Assembly: GCF_003751505.1 (NCBI RefSeq)
Contig: NZ_RJVB01000008.1
Coordinates: 186,001 to 250,000 of the forward strand
Direction of reading: 5' to 3'
Source of the DNA: Erwinia sp. JUb26
GTDB taxonomy: Bacteria; Pseudomonadota; Gammaproteobacteria; Enterobacterales; Enterobacteriaceae
DNA: 64,000 nt
Every line of letters begins with the position of its first letter. The stretch's first letter is position 1. Under the pieces are notes generated by a model, which did no database searches, was not told where the DNA came from, and saw only the letters and a program-made list of their open reading frames with translations. Below, one piece after another: positions 24,952-34,105 of this stretch. The position numbers and the translations under genes were made by a program.

Positions 24952-25590
24952 TTATCCCTCTGTTGCCTGGCGGCCGATCAGCCGCACGCCCACGCTGACA
25001 CCCTGCGCCAGCAGCCAGTAGCTGAGGATCAGCAGGGTGTAAGGCACGATGTAGGTATAGGTGTTGGCGACGATCTGCCCGGTGGTCATGGTCAGCTCCG
25101 GTACGGTAATAATCGAGGCCACCGCGCTCTCTTTAATGGTCAGAATGAACTGATTGCCCAGCAGCGGCAGGCTGAACCGCAGCGCCTGCGGGGCCTGGAT
25201 ATGCCAGAAGCTCTGCCAGGCGGAAATGTCGTGAACCTGCGCGGCCTCAAGCTGGCCATGGCCAATGCTCTGCCAGGCGGTGCGGAAGATCTCACCGAAG
25301 TAGGCCGAGCTGTAGATCGCCAGTGAAATCACCGTGGCCTCCACGGCGCTCAGCGTGATGCCCACGGCGGGCAGGCCAAAGTAGAACACCGCCAGCTGCG
25401 CCAGATACGGCGTACCGCGGATCAGCCAGACGTACGCGCGCCACGGCCAGAACAGCCAGCGGCTGAGGCTGCCCACGGCCTGCAGGATAAACCCGGCGCA
25501 GGCCCCGAGCAGTGCGGCACTCAGGCTTATCGCCAGCGTCACGCCCAGCGCACGGGCGAAGTCCGGCAGATAAAGGATGAAATCGTTCAT
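24952..25590 (-). CDS. Amino-acid ABC transporter permease (second)
   Basis: A 212-residue HisQ/HisM-type inner-membrane permease. The EAA-loop region reads GQLEAAQVHDISAWQSFWHIQAPQA. Its start overlaps the preceding permease gene by four bases (ATGA). Together with that gene it forms the channel. Confidence 0.9.
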   Translation of the reverse strand: MNDFILYLPDFARALGVTLAISLSAALLGACAGFILQAVGSLSRWLFWPWRAYVWLIRGTPYLAQLAVFYFGLPAVGITLSAVEATVISLAIYSSAYFGEIFRTAWQSIGHGQLEAAQVHDISAWQSFWHIQAPQALRFSLPLLGNQFILTIKESAVASIITVPELTMTTGQIVANTYTYIVPYTLLILSYWLLAQGVSVGVRLIGRQATEG

Positions 25591-26246
25591 CGGTTCTCCC
25601 TGTTCCAGCGCCGTTCAACATAGCTCCCCAGCAGCGCCAGCAGGCTGGTCAGCACCAGGTAGGAGAGGGCGATAGCGATATACACTTCTAACGGACGATA
25701 GGTAGCGGAGGCCAGCTGCTGCCCCACCCGCATCAGGTCGGTAATCGCAATCACCGACACCACCGCCGACGCCTTAATCACGTCGATCAGCTCGGATATC
25801 AGCGACGGCAGAGTCAGCCGCAGCACCTGCGGGATCTGGATATGCCACAGCGTCTGGCGCGGGCTAAGTCCGCAGATCGCCGCGGCTTCCAGCTGCCCCG
25901 GCGGGATGGCATCAAAGCCGCTGCGCAAAATCTGCGACTGGTAAGCGGCGGTATTGAACGTCAGCGCCAGCACCGCCGCCATATAGCCCGGCAGCGACAG
26001 CCCCAGCTCGCCGGGCAGGTAGAAGCAGAGTAAAACCTGCGCCAGCACCGGCGTGCCGCGAAACAGACTGATATAGAGACGGGCGAAAGTTCTGCCGACA
26101 GGTGAACGGCCGTTTTCCATCAGATAAATCATTACGCCGACGGCAAAACCGGCCACGATCGCCACGATACACAGCGAGGCCGTGGTCACCGCGCCGTTAA
26201 ACAGCATCGGCAGCCATGAGGTCAGCAACGGAAGAAATTCGCCCAT
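25587..26246 (-). CDS. Amino-acid ABC transporter permease (first)
   Basis: About 219 residues, HisM/GlnP type, with the EAA motif PPGQLEAAAICGLSPRQTLWHIQIPQ. An AGGAG site five bases before ATG 26246 supports this start over the longer frame. It lies 11 bp after the binding-protein gene. Confidence 0.9.
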   Translation of the reverse strand: MGEFLPLLTSWLPMLFNGAVTTASLCIVAIVAGFAVGVMIYLMENGRSPVGRTFARLYISLFRGTPVLAQVLLCFYLPGELGLSLPGYMAAVLALTFNTAAYQSQILRSGFDAIPPGQLEAAAICGLSPRQTLWHIQIPQVLRLTLPSLISELIDVIKASAVVSVIAITDLMRVGQQLASATYRPLEVYIAIALSYLVLTSLLALLGSYVERRWNRENR

Positions 26247-26257
26247 CATCACTCCTC

Positions 26258-27109
26258 TTACAGCGCCGGTGCCGGCATTTTGTCCGCCGGAATATCCATC
26301 ACGAAACCAAACCACTTCTGCTGCAGTGCCTTCATAGTGCCGTCGCGGTTGGCTTCACTGATGCCGTCGCTGAACAGTTTCACCATGCTGGCGCTGTCGG
26401 AATCTTTGCGGCCCACCCAGCCGAAGTAGGTGGTCGGGCCCAGCATCGGTTTCAGCGTGGTAAAGATCCCCGGACGGGCTTTGATCAGCGGGCCGAGGTT
26501 CGCCAGCGACTGGGCAACACCGTCCAGACGCTTGTTCGCCAGATCGGCATAGGCTTCATCAAACGACACGTACTGTTTGATCTCTTTGATCCCCGGTTTG
26601 CCGCTGGCCTTCAGCTTTTCATTGAACTCCTGCAGCACCTGTAGCTGGCCCGATCCGGCCTGCGATCCGACGACTTTGCCGCTGAGATCGTCCAGCGAGG
26701 CAATCGATCCGTCGTTGTCACGCTTAAGCAGCGCAACGGTGGATTCGGCAATCGGCACGGTGAAAGCGAAGTGATCCATCCGCTGCTTGTTGACGGTAAC
26801 GGCGGTGATCACGAAGTCGAATTTCTTGGCATCAAGGCCGGGGAGAATGCCCTGGAAAGGCAGATCCAGCTGTTTAACCGCCACGCCCGGCAGGCTTTTC
26901 TGCAGGATGTGGTTCATCAGATCCACGTCGTAGCCGACGATCTTGCCATTCTCGACCGACTCAAACGGGGCGTAGCGCGCCTCGGTGGCGATGGTAATCG
27001 CCTTGTCGGCTTTAATACGATCCAGCAGATCGGCGCTGTGCGCCGCCGCAGAAAAGAGCCCCGAACACAGCATGGCCCAGCAGAGAGAACGTGTTGTTTT
27101 AAGTTTCAT
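26258..27109 (-). CDS. Periplasmic amino-acid-type ABC binding protein
   Basis: About 283 residues. The signal peptide is MKLKTTRSLCWAMLCSGLFSAAAHSA. The mature start (TIATEARYAPFESVENGKIVGYDVDLMNHIL) is the family 3 solute-binding signature. GGGGCGG precedes ATG 27109; the long upstream extension is rejected. It is the first gene of an operon of seven (binding protein, two permeases, ATPase, M20 hydrolase, DUF1989, XRE-cupin). Confidence 0.88.
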   Translation of the reverse strand: MKLKTTRSLCWAMLCSGLFSAAAHSADLLDRIKADKAITIATEARYAPFESVENGKIVGYDVDLMNHILQKSLPGVAVKQLDLPFQGILPGLDAKKFDFVITAVTVNKQRMDHFAFTVPIAESTVALLKRDNDGSIASLDDLSGKVVGSQAGSGQLQVLQEFNEKLKASGKPGIKEIKQYVSFDEAYADLANKRLDGVAQSLANLGPLIKARPGIFTTLKPMLGPTTYFGWVGRKDSDSASMVKLFSDGISEANRDGTMKALQQKWFGFVMDIPADKMPAPAL

Positions 27110-27605
27110 GATGACCGCCCCGGTGAAAGTGGTGTGAAGTGTATTCAAGTAACTTGAATGTAATGACATAAGCATGAAGCGTGCCATTCGGGGGAGATGA
27201 GGGGCGAGATGGTGATGAATAAAGTAATAAGACACTATTTTTAAACGGGAATTTTTCATCATGGCGTAGAGGCGAAAAATTAAATTCCGCAAGCGTAGGT
27301 AGTACAGCCGGAGGCACCGCTGCACATTAAAAGTGCAGGGCGGGCATTTTTATGTGCTGTTGATGTGCAGTGGCGGGTAATCGGAACATGCCCATCTGGG
27401 TTAGCGCAGGTAGCCGGAAGGGGGCAATTTACGTCGGCTGCTGTGCGCGGGCAGCCCGTGTTTTCCTGTTTCACCTCTGCGGCCCGAATGCCGTTCAGCA
27501 CGACTCATGCCGGGTCAGGATCGCCCGCCGCCGGACGTACTTTTTTGGCGCTGAACGGCGGCTCAGGCATAATGCGACTCATTCGTAAACTAATGCCTGA
27601 ATGTG
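27110..27605. promoter_or_regulatory. Divergent intergenic region before fhuD
   Basis: 496 bp with no gene I can support. It must hold the promoter of the ABC/hydrolase operon on one strand and that of fhuDB on the other. A Fur-like box is at 27568-27586. Confidence 0.5.
27568..27586. promoter_or_regulatory. Fur-box-like sequence before fhuD
   Basis: CATAATGCGACTCATTCGT matches the 19 bp Fur consensus at 12 positions, including both AAT/ATT-type cores. It ends 19 bp before the fhuD start. Confidence 0.4.
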
Positions 27606-28499
27606 ATGACCTTAACCTCTGAACAGCACACCCGCCGTCGCCTGCTGATGCTGTTGGCGTGTTCGCCGCTTTTTGCCACGCCGGGACTCCTGGCCGCGCC
27701 TGCCGATCCCCACCGCGTTATCGCGCTGGAATGGCGGCCGGTGGAGCTGCTGCTGGCGCTGGGGATTATGCCGCTGGCGGTCGCCGATCTGCCGAACTAC
27801 CGCCGCTGGGTGGTGGAGCCTGAACTCGGGCCGGATGTCATTGACGTTGGCCTGCGCAACGAGCCCAATCTGGAACTGCTTCAGCGCCTTAAGCCGTCGC
27901 TGATGCTGTTATCGCGCGGCTTTGGCCCGAACGCCAAACGCATCAGCACGCTTTCCCCACAGTGGACCAGCCAGTTCAGCACCGCAGATCGCGGGCCGCT
28001 GGCCAGCACCGTCGCCGATATTCGCACGCTGGGCAACCTGCTGGGCAGAGACGCCGAGGCCGATCGCTATCTGGCCGCGATGGATCGGCAGATGAATGCC
28101 AGCGCAGAACGGCTTCAGAGCTATCGGCAGGAAAAGCTGCTGATGTTCAGCTTCCTCGACAGCCGCCGGGTGATGGTATTCGGCAAAGGCAGCCTGTTCG
28201 GCGATATTCTCAACCGGCTGGGGCTGCACAGCGCCTGGCAGGGGGAAACCAACCAGTGGGGCAGCACCATCGTCGGAATTGAACGCCTGGCGAAGATGGA
28301 GGGCGTGAGGGCGCTCTGCTTCCTGCACGGCGATGACGACCCGATGCGGGAGATCGCCCACGCCCGGCTGTGGCGCAGCATTCCGTTTGTGCGCGAAGAG
28401 AAGCTGCATCTGCTGCCTGCGGTGTGGTTCTTTGGCGCCAACTATTCCGCGCTGCGTTTCTGTCAGCTGCTGGAGCAGGCGCTGGAGGCAAGGGTATGA
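27606..28499 (+). CDS. fhuD: Hydroxamate siderophore binding protein FhuD
   Basis: About 297 residues of the periplasmic iron-siderophore binding family. The N-terminus carries a twin-arginine-like signal (TRRRLLMLLACSPLFATPGLLAA), as known for FhuD. The mature part shows RVIALEWRPVELLLALGIMP and GETNQWGSTIVGIERLA, both characteristic of FhuD. ATG 27606 directly follows a GTG. The last four bases overlap fhuB (ATGA). No fhuC ATPase gene precedes it, unlike the fhuACDB order of E. coli. Confidence 0.88.
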   Translation: MTLTSEQHTRRRLLMLLACSPLFATPGLLAAPADPHRVIALEWRPVELLLALGIMPLAVADLPNYRRWVVEPELGPDVIDVGLRNEPNLELLQRLKPSLMLLSRGFGPNAKRISTLSPQWTSQFSTADRGPLASTVADIRTLGNLLGRDAEADRYLAAMDRQMNASAERLQSYRQEKLLMFSFLDSRRVMVFGKGSLFGDILNRLGLHSAWQGETNQWGSTIVGIERLAKMEGVRALCFLHGDDDPMREIAHARLWRSIPFVREEKLHLLPAVWFFGANYSALRFCQLLEQALEARV

Positions 28500-30436
28500 G
28501 CCGCACGCTATGGCTGGTTTTACCGGTGCTGATGCTGGCGCTGCTGGCGGGCAACTTCCTGCATCAGCTGGACTTCCGGCTGTGGCTGCACGCCATCGTT
28601 GCACCCGATGAAAGCGACGTCAGCCAGATGCTGTTTCACTTCAGCCTGCTGCCCCGCACGGTGCTGGCGCTGCTGGTGGGTGCCGGGCTGGGCGTGGCGG
28701 GGATCCTGTTTCAGCAGATCCTGCGTAACCCGCTGGCCGAACCGTCCACGCTCGGTGTGGCCGCCGGTGCCCAGCTTGGCCTGACGCTGGCGATCCTGTT
28801 TGCCCCCGGCTGGGGAGAGACGGGCCAGCAGCTCGCAGCGCTGGCCGGAGGGCTAACCGCCGGAGCGGTGGTGCTGGCCATCGCCTGGGGGCGGCAGCTC
28901 TCCCCGGTTACGCTGATCCTTGCCGGACTGGTGTTTGGCCTCTACAGCGGGGCGGTCAAAAGCCTGCTGGCGCTGTTCAACCACGAACGGCTGCAAAACC
29001 TGTTTATCTGGAGCAGCGGCATGCTGAACCAGTACGACTGGAGCGCGGTACAGTTTCTCTGGCCGCGGATGCTGGCGGCCGTGGTGTTAATTGTGCTGAT
29101 GATCCGCCCGCTGACGCTGCTGGGGCTGGACGACAGCGTGGTGCGCAATCTGGGGATGCGGCTGGCGCTGGTGCGCATCAGTGGGCTGCTGCTGGCCGTG
29201 GCGCTGAGTGCGCTGACCGTCGCCAGCGTGGGGGTGATTGGCTTTATCGGCCTGTTCGCACCGGTGCTGACGCGTCTGCTGGGCGTGCGGCGGCTCGGCC
29301 CCCGGCTGTTCTGCTCCGCGGCGCTGGGAGCGGGTCTGCTGTTAATCAGCGACCAGGCCGTGATGCTGCTGGCCCACTACTGGCGTGAACTGCCAACGGG
29401 CGCGGTGACCGCGCTGATCGGTGCGCCGCTGATGCTGTGGATGCTGCCGCGCCTGCGCCATACCAAGGTGGCGCAGTCCGTTGCCCCGGCCACCGCACGT
29501 GAGCGAGGATCCTCACGCTATCTCCCGCTGCTGGTGGCGGGCGGACTGCTGCTGCTGATCGCCGCTGCGTTGTTTAGCGGTGACGGCGGGCAGTGGCTGA
29601 TCTCCGATCTCTCATTACTCCAGTGGCGCTGGCCGCGCGTGCTGGCCGCTGCGGCGGCAGGGGCGATGCTGGCGGCGTCCGGCATGCTGATACAGCGGAT
29701 GACCGGCAACCCGATGGCCAGCCCGGAAGTGCTGGGGGTCAGTTCCGGTGCGGCCTGTGCCATCGTGCTGCTGATGTTCCTTGTACCCGGTGATGTGGAT
29801 AGCTGGCTGCTGCCGGCCGGCACGGCGGGGGCGATGCTGACGCTGGGGGTGATGGTGCTGCTTTCCCGCCGGGAAGGATTCTCCGCCACCCGACTGCTGC
29901 TGGTGGGCATCGCGCTGAGCACCGTTTACGGCACGCTGCTGACCCTGTTCCTCGCCAGCGGCGATCCGCGCAGCGGCGTGGTGCTGAGCTGGCTGGCGGG
30001 CTCGACCTATCGGGTCACCGGCGAGCAGGCGCTGGGCGTATCGCTGCTGGCCGTGCTGCTGCTGGCGCTGATCCCGCTGCTGCGCCGCTGGCTGACGGTT
30101 CTGCCGCTGGGCGGCGTCACGGCAACCAGCGTGGGCGTGCCGATGCTGAAGTCCCGGTTGCTGATCCTGCTGCTGTCGGCCGGACTGATCGCCGCCGCCA
30201 CGCTGATGATTGGCCCGCTGAGCTTTGTTGGCTTAATGGCTCCGCATCTGGCGCGCTTGCTGGGCTGGCACCGGCCGCTACCGCAGCTGGCCGCGGCGGT
30301 TACCATCGGCAGCGGGATGATGCTGCTGGCGGATCTTCTTGGCAGGGTGGTGATTTTTCCCTATCAAATTCCGGCGGGTTTGCTAGCAACCTTTATCGGT
30401 GCGCCCTGCTTTATCTGGTTGTTACGCCAGCGATAA
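28496..30436 (+). CDS. fhuB: Ferric hydroxamate permease FhuB (fused two-domain)
   Basis: A 646-residue inner-membrane permease made of two FecCD-type halves joined head to tail. The first contains RNPLAEPSTLGVAAGAQLG, the second GNPMASPEVLGVSSGAACA, the same motif once per half. It imports ferric hydroxamates delivered by FhuD and needs an FhuC-type ATPase, not encoded here. I choose ATG 28496, overlapping the fhuD stop, over the longer frame from 28370. Confidence 0.92.
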   Translation: MSRTLWLVLPVLMLALLAGNFLHQLDFRLWLHAIVAPDESDVSQMLFHFSLLPRTVLALLVGAGLGVAGILFQQILRNPLAEPSTLGVAAGAQLGLTLAILFAPGWGETGQQLAALAGGLTAGAVVLAIAWGRQLSPVTLILAGLVFGLYSGAVKSLLALFNHERLQNLFIWSSGMLNQYDWSAVQFLWPRMLAAVVLIVLMIRPLTLLGLDDSVVRNLGMRLALVRISGLLLAVALSALTVASVGVIGFIGLFAPVLTRLLGVRRLGPRLFCSAALGAGLLLISDQAVMLLAHYWRELPTGAVTALIGAPLMLWMLPRLRHTKVAQSVAPATARERGSSRYLPLLVAGGLLLLIAAALFSGDGGQWLISDLSLLQWRWPRVLAAAAAGAMLAASGMLIQRMTGNPMASPEVLGVSSGAACAIVLLMFLVPGDVDSWLLPAGTAGAMLTLGVMVLLSRREGFSATRLLLVGIALSTVYGTLLTLFLASGDPRSGVVLSWLAGSTYRVTGEQALGVSLLAVLLLALIPLLRRWLTVLPLGGVTATSVGVPMLKSRLLILLLSAGLIAAATLMIGPLSFVGLMAPHLARLLGWHRPLPQLAAAVTIGSGMMLLADLLGRVVIFPYQIPAGLLATFIGAPCFIWLLRQR

Positions 30437-30542
30437 ATCCTGCCTGTTGCATCCCCTCTCCTTAACCGGAGAGGGCAATCCTGCTTCGCGCCGCGAATTT
30501 TTAGCTTGATCTGACAAGAATGAGTCGGATAATCGCAAGCTC

Positions 30543-30561
30543 AATAATAAGTATTATCATT
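30543..30561. promoter_or_regulatory. Fur box before the TonB-dependent receptor
   Basis: AATAATAAGTATTATCATT is a near-palindromic AT-rich 19-mer resembling the Fur consensus, about 22 bp before the receptor start. This placement fits iron-repressed expression. Confidence 0.6.
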
Positions 30562-30583
30562 TCATATACCGACAGGATGAGAG

Positions 30584-32800
30584 ATGTTCGCTTCCCAATC
30601 CCCCTCTGGCCAATTTCGCCTGAAACTGCTGGCGTTGGCCGTCGGCGCTGCAACGCTGCCGGCCATAGCGGCCACCGAAACCAGTAGTAACGCAACTTCC
30701 GCGAACAGCAACGAGCAGACCCTGACGGTCACCGCTACCGCTGATCCTCAGTTCACCCCCGGCGGCGATAAGCTGGTTCCGGCCTACCTTGACGGCCAGG
30801 TGGCGAACGGTGGGCGGATGGGCATGCTGGGCGAACAGGACGCGCGTAATGTGCCGTTTAACGTCGTCAGCTACACCTCAAAACTGATTCAGGATCAGCA
30901 GGCCAAAACCATCAAAGATGTGGTCGCCAACGATGCGTCGATCCAGAACGTGCAGGGCTACGGTAACTTCGCGGAGACCTACCGCATTCGCGGCTTCGAT
31001 CTCAACGGCGATGACATGACCTTCGGCGGCCTGTCCGGCGTGATGCCGCGCCAGGTGGTCTCCACCCAGATGGTGGAGCGCGTGGAGGTGTTTAAGGGCG
31101 CCAATGCGCTGATGAACGGCAGCGCATCGAGCGGCGTGGGCGGGATGATCAACCTCGAACCGAAACACGCGGACGATGTACCTCTGACCCGCGTGGGCGT
31201 GGACTACACCGGCAAAAACCAGCTGGGTGCCAGCCTCGATGCCGGTCGCCGCTTCGGTGACAATAATCAGTGGGGCGCGCGCGTGAACCTGCTGGATCGC
31301 GAAGGCGATACCGCAGTGGATAATGAAAAACGCCGCACCACGCTGGCCTCCATCGGGCTGGACTATCGCGGCGATCGTCTGCGCACCTCCCTCGATATGG
31401 GCTATCAGAAGCAGGCCTTCCACGGCGGTCGACTGGGCGTGAACGTCAGCGGCGTTGATTTTATTCCTGAAGTGCCAAAAGCGACCAGCAACTACAGCCA
31501 GGACTGGGTGTACAGCAATCTGGAAAGCGAGTTCGGCATGGCGCGCGCGGAGTATGACGTCGCCCAGAACTGGACGCTGTACGGCGCGCTCGGCGGGCAG
31601 CATTCCCACGAGTACGGTGCCTACGGCACGCCGAAAATCAGCGATGCGAACGGCAATGCGGTGATTAGCCGTATGGATACCAATAAATTTGTCGATGCCT
31701 TCAGCGGCCAGGCCGGTATTCGCGGCCAGTTCGCCACCGGCGTGGTGAACCACAGCGTTAACCTCGGCTATTCGGCGATGACCCGCCGCGAGAAGACCGC
31801 CTACGGCATGGCGAAAGCGGCCGACGCCGTCCCGACCAATATCTACGAGCCTTCCGCCGTTAACCCGCCGGAGATGACCTCATTCGGTGGCGATCTCGAT
31901 TCTCCACGGCCAACCAGCCGCGTACGCAGCCAGGGCTTCCTGCTGTCTGATACGCTGGGAATGTTTGACGACAAACTGCTGCTGACCCTGGGAGCCCGTC
32001 ATCAGAAGGTGGTGGTACGCAACTACAGCTACGGCACGGCGGCGGAAAAAGACAAAGAGCGTTTCACCAAAAATCGCTGGACGCCAGCCTACGGCATCGT
32101 GTTCAAACCGTGGGAGTCGGTTTCCCTCTATGCTAACCACATCGAGTCGCTGTCTCCGGGTGAGACGGCACCTTCAACGGCGACGGCGAACCCGGGTACC
32201 GTTTCCGGGATCTCGCTGGCGAAGCAGAATGAAGTGGGCGTGAAGTTTGATTCCGGCCGGGTCGGCGGCTCGCTGGCGCTGTTCGAAATCAAAAAGCCAA
32301 AAGGGCTGACCAACCCTGAAACTAAATACTTCTCGCTGGACGGTGAGCAGCGCAACCGCGGCGTGGAGCTGAACGTCTTCGGCGAGCCGGTGTTTGGCCT
32401 GCGCCTGAACGGCAGCGCGACCTGGCTGGATCCGAAGATGACCAAAACCCAGAACGGCACCAACGACGGTAAGAACGCGGTGGGCGTGGCCGAGTTTTAC
32501 AGCGTGCTGGGCGCGGAGTATGACATCAAGCCGATCGATGGCCTGACCGCCACGGCACGCCTGACCCACTCCGGCTCGCAGTACGCCAATGCGGCCAACA
32601 CCAAAAAGCTGGATGCGTACACCACGCTGGATCTCGGCGCGCGTTACCGCATGAAGGTGCAGGACAACGATCTGGTCTGGCGCGTGGGCGTGGATAACGT
32701 CACCAATAAACGCTACTGGTCCGGCGTGGAAAGCGGCGGCACCTATATTTACCAGGGCACGCCGCGCCAGCTGAAAGTGTCGATGTCTTACGACTTCTGA
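30584..32800 (+). CDS. TonB-dependent siderophore receptor (ferrichrome-type, FcuA/FhuE-like)
   Basis: A 738-residue outer-membrane receptor. It has a signal peptide (LKLLALAVGAATLPAIAA), a TonB-box-like segment (EQTLTVTATA), a plug domain (FAETYRIRGFDLNGDDMTFGG, MVERVEVFKGANALMNG) and a 22-strand-type barrel ending with the terminal aromatic residue (SMSYDF). The DNVTNKRYW motif near the end is typical of siderophore receptors. Adjacency to fhuDB and a Fur-like box suggest a ferric hydroxamate ligand. Which one is not visible. Confidence 0.85.
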   Translation: MFASQSPSGQFRLKLLALAVGAATLPAIAATETSSNATSANSNEQTLTVTATADPQFTPGGDKLVPAYLDGQVANGGRMGMLGEQDARNVPFNVVSYTSKLIQDQQAKTIKDVVANDASIQNVQGYGNFAETYRIRGFDLNGDDMTFGGLSGVMPRQVVSTQMVERVEVFKGANALMNGSASSGVGGMINLEPKHADDVPLTRVGVDYTGKNQLGASLDAGRRFGDNNQWGARVNLLDREGDTAVDNEKRRTTLASIGLDYRGDRLRTSLDMGYQKQAFHGGRLGVNVSGVDFIPEVPKATSNYSQDWVYSNLESEFGMARAEYDVAQNWTLYGALGGQHSHEYGAYGTPKISDANGNAVISRMDTNKFVDAFSGQAGIRGQFATGVVNHSVNLGYSAMTRREKTAYGMAKAADAVPTNIYEPSAVNPPEMTSFGGDLDSPRPTSRVRSQGFLLSDTLGMFDDKLLLTLGARHQKVVVRNYSYGTAAEKDKERFTKNRWTPAYGIVFKPWESVSLYANHIESLSPGETAPSTATANPGTVSGISLAKQNEVGVKFDSGRVGGSLALFEIKKPKGLTNPETKYFSLDGEQRNRGVELNVFGEPVFGLRLNGSATWLDPKMTKTQNGTNDGKNAVGVAEFYSVLGAEYDIKPIDGLTATARLTHSGSQYANAANTKKLDAYTTLDLGARYRMKVQDNDLVWRVGVDNVTNKRYWSGVESGGTYIYQGTPRQLKVSMSYDF

Positions 32801-32833
32801 TGCCTCTGGCAGCAAAATGCTGCACGACTGCGG

Positions 32834-32868
32834 AAATGCCCGGCCTGAACAGGTTGGGCATTTTTTTT
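32834..32868 (+). terminator. Intrinsic terminator after the receptor gene
   Basis: An AAATGCCC / GGGCATTT hairpin with eight T residues, 34 bp after the receptor stop codon. Confidence 0.75.
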
Positions 32869-33072
32869 AACTTAATGGGGGAGCATGGATGGAAAGCCAG
32901 CATGATAAGCGCCACGTTCCCGGCCGCTTATCTCGTTCCATCATGTAAATCGTTTGAAACGTGATGATTATCTGGCGAGGACTACTCAATAGTGATTGAG
33001 TGTTGAGAAAGTGGGATTAATTATCATCAGTAACTGCTGATCACATTATTGTGAGCCAGCGCGTCAGGAGAC

Positions 33073-33693
33073 ATGGATGTGTCAAAATACGATCTCAATT
33101 CAGCGGAAGAAAGATATCAACCTGGTTCGAACGATACGGTACTTGCCAATAACTTGGGTATCGTCGATGCACATGAGATGGATGTGCTTGAGTCCGGTCT
33201 GTTGTTGATGTTGTACGAGAAACTGTTTATCGGTCTAAAACCACTAGGCAAGCTGACTTTCGAGCATATTTGTTACTGGCACTATCAGTGGTTGGGGAAT
33301 GTGTATCAGTGGGCAGGTAAATTCCGCCAGGCAAATTTGACTAAAGATGGCTTCCATTTTGCTGCTGCCGACAGGATACCGCTGCTGATTACTGAGTTTG
33401 AAAGACAATTTCTCCATCGTTACGGTGAGTTAAAAACGTTATCCCGAGTGGAGCTTATTAAGTATCTGGCTGAATGCCATGTAGAATTTATACTTATCCA
33501 TCCATTTAGGGAAGGGAACGGACGTCTGGCTCGTTTGCTTTTTGATATGCAGGCCGTACAGGCAGGGGCTTGTATGCTGGATTATAGTTTGTGGGATCGT
33601 AATAAAATGTTTTACTTCAGGGCGATTCAGGCGGGGATATCGGGCAACTATGCGCCTATGAAAAGGCTGGTGAGTGATATATTCCCGGATTAG
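33073..33693 (+). CDS. Fic-domain protein (putative AMP-transferase toxin)
   Basis: A 206-residue protein with the complete Fic motif HPFREGNGRLAR at ~residues 143-154, containing the catalytic His and the nucleotide-binding Glu-Gly-Asn-Gly-Arg. Upstream stretches (GKLTFEHICYWHYQWLGNVYQWAGKFR) match the Fic fold. No inhibitory (S/T)xxxE(G/N) helix is evident within it. CAGGAG precedes the ATG. The gene is AT-rich relative to its neighbours. It converges with, and overlaps by 4 bp, a small gene on the other strand that may encode its antitoxin. Fic proteins of this kind AMPylate targets such as gyrase and topoisomerase IV; the target here is unknown. Confidence 0.85.
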   Translation: MDVSKYDLNSAEERYQPGSNDTVLANNLGIVDAHEMDVLESGLLLMLYEKLFIGLKPLGKLTFEHICYWHYQWLGNVYQWAGKFRQANLTKDGFHFAAADRIPLLITEFERQFLHRYGELKTLSRVELIKYLAECHVEFILIHPFREGNGRLARLLFDMQAVQAGACMLDYSLWDRNKMFYFRAIQAGISGNYAPMKRLVSDIFPD

Positions 33694-33848
33694 CGAGCAA
33701 GGCCGACAGCTTTTGCTCGTTTTTGAGAACGTTTTAGCTGCTGCTCAATTTTTTCTACGGAAGCACCGGTTTCAATCGCCGTAGAACTGGCAACGGCACG
33801 GTAGATCTGTGCTTTCGTTATCTGTGTATTTGATGTTTTTTTTGTCAT
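33690..33848 (-). CDS. Small protein convergent with Fic, possible antitoxin
   Basis: 52 residues from ATG 33848, which has AAAAGG seven to eight bases upstream. The sequence includes QIYRAVASSTAIETGASVEKIE. The SSTAIETG part resembles, but does not exactly match, the (S/T)xxxE(G/N) inhibitory motif of Fic antitoxins. The C-terminus is basic (RSQKRAKAVGLAR). Known Fic antitoxins are usually encoded upstream on the same strand, so the convergent arrangement is unusual. The function is an inference from size, motif and adjacency. Confidence 0.55.
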   Translation of the reverse strand: MTKKTSNTQITKAQIYRAVASSTAIETGASVEKIEQQLKRSQKRAKAVGLAR

Positions 33849-34105
33849 GAGAGCGCCTTTTGAGTTACGCATGATTCTAGTTCGATTGAGGTGTGCTCGC
33901 AAGAGCATGTGTTTTCTATTCCTCCACAACCGAAGTTAATGGGGTACATCTTTTTAAACGTGAAGGGTGTAGTCTTTTGGCGAGATGGAAGGTGCGGCAC
34001 TTAAAATAACGCAGCTACAGAGCATCAGGCGCTGTAGCCGCTGTTTAAATCAGGTAAAAGAAAGCCAGCCCGCTGACTGAACGGTGCTGATTTGAGCACC
34101 GTTAA

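Noticed and set aside
28370-28495. Extended fhuB start inside fhuD
   Set aside because: ATG 28496 overlaps the fhuD stop and gives the normal FhuB N-terminus.
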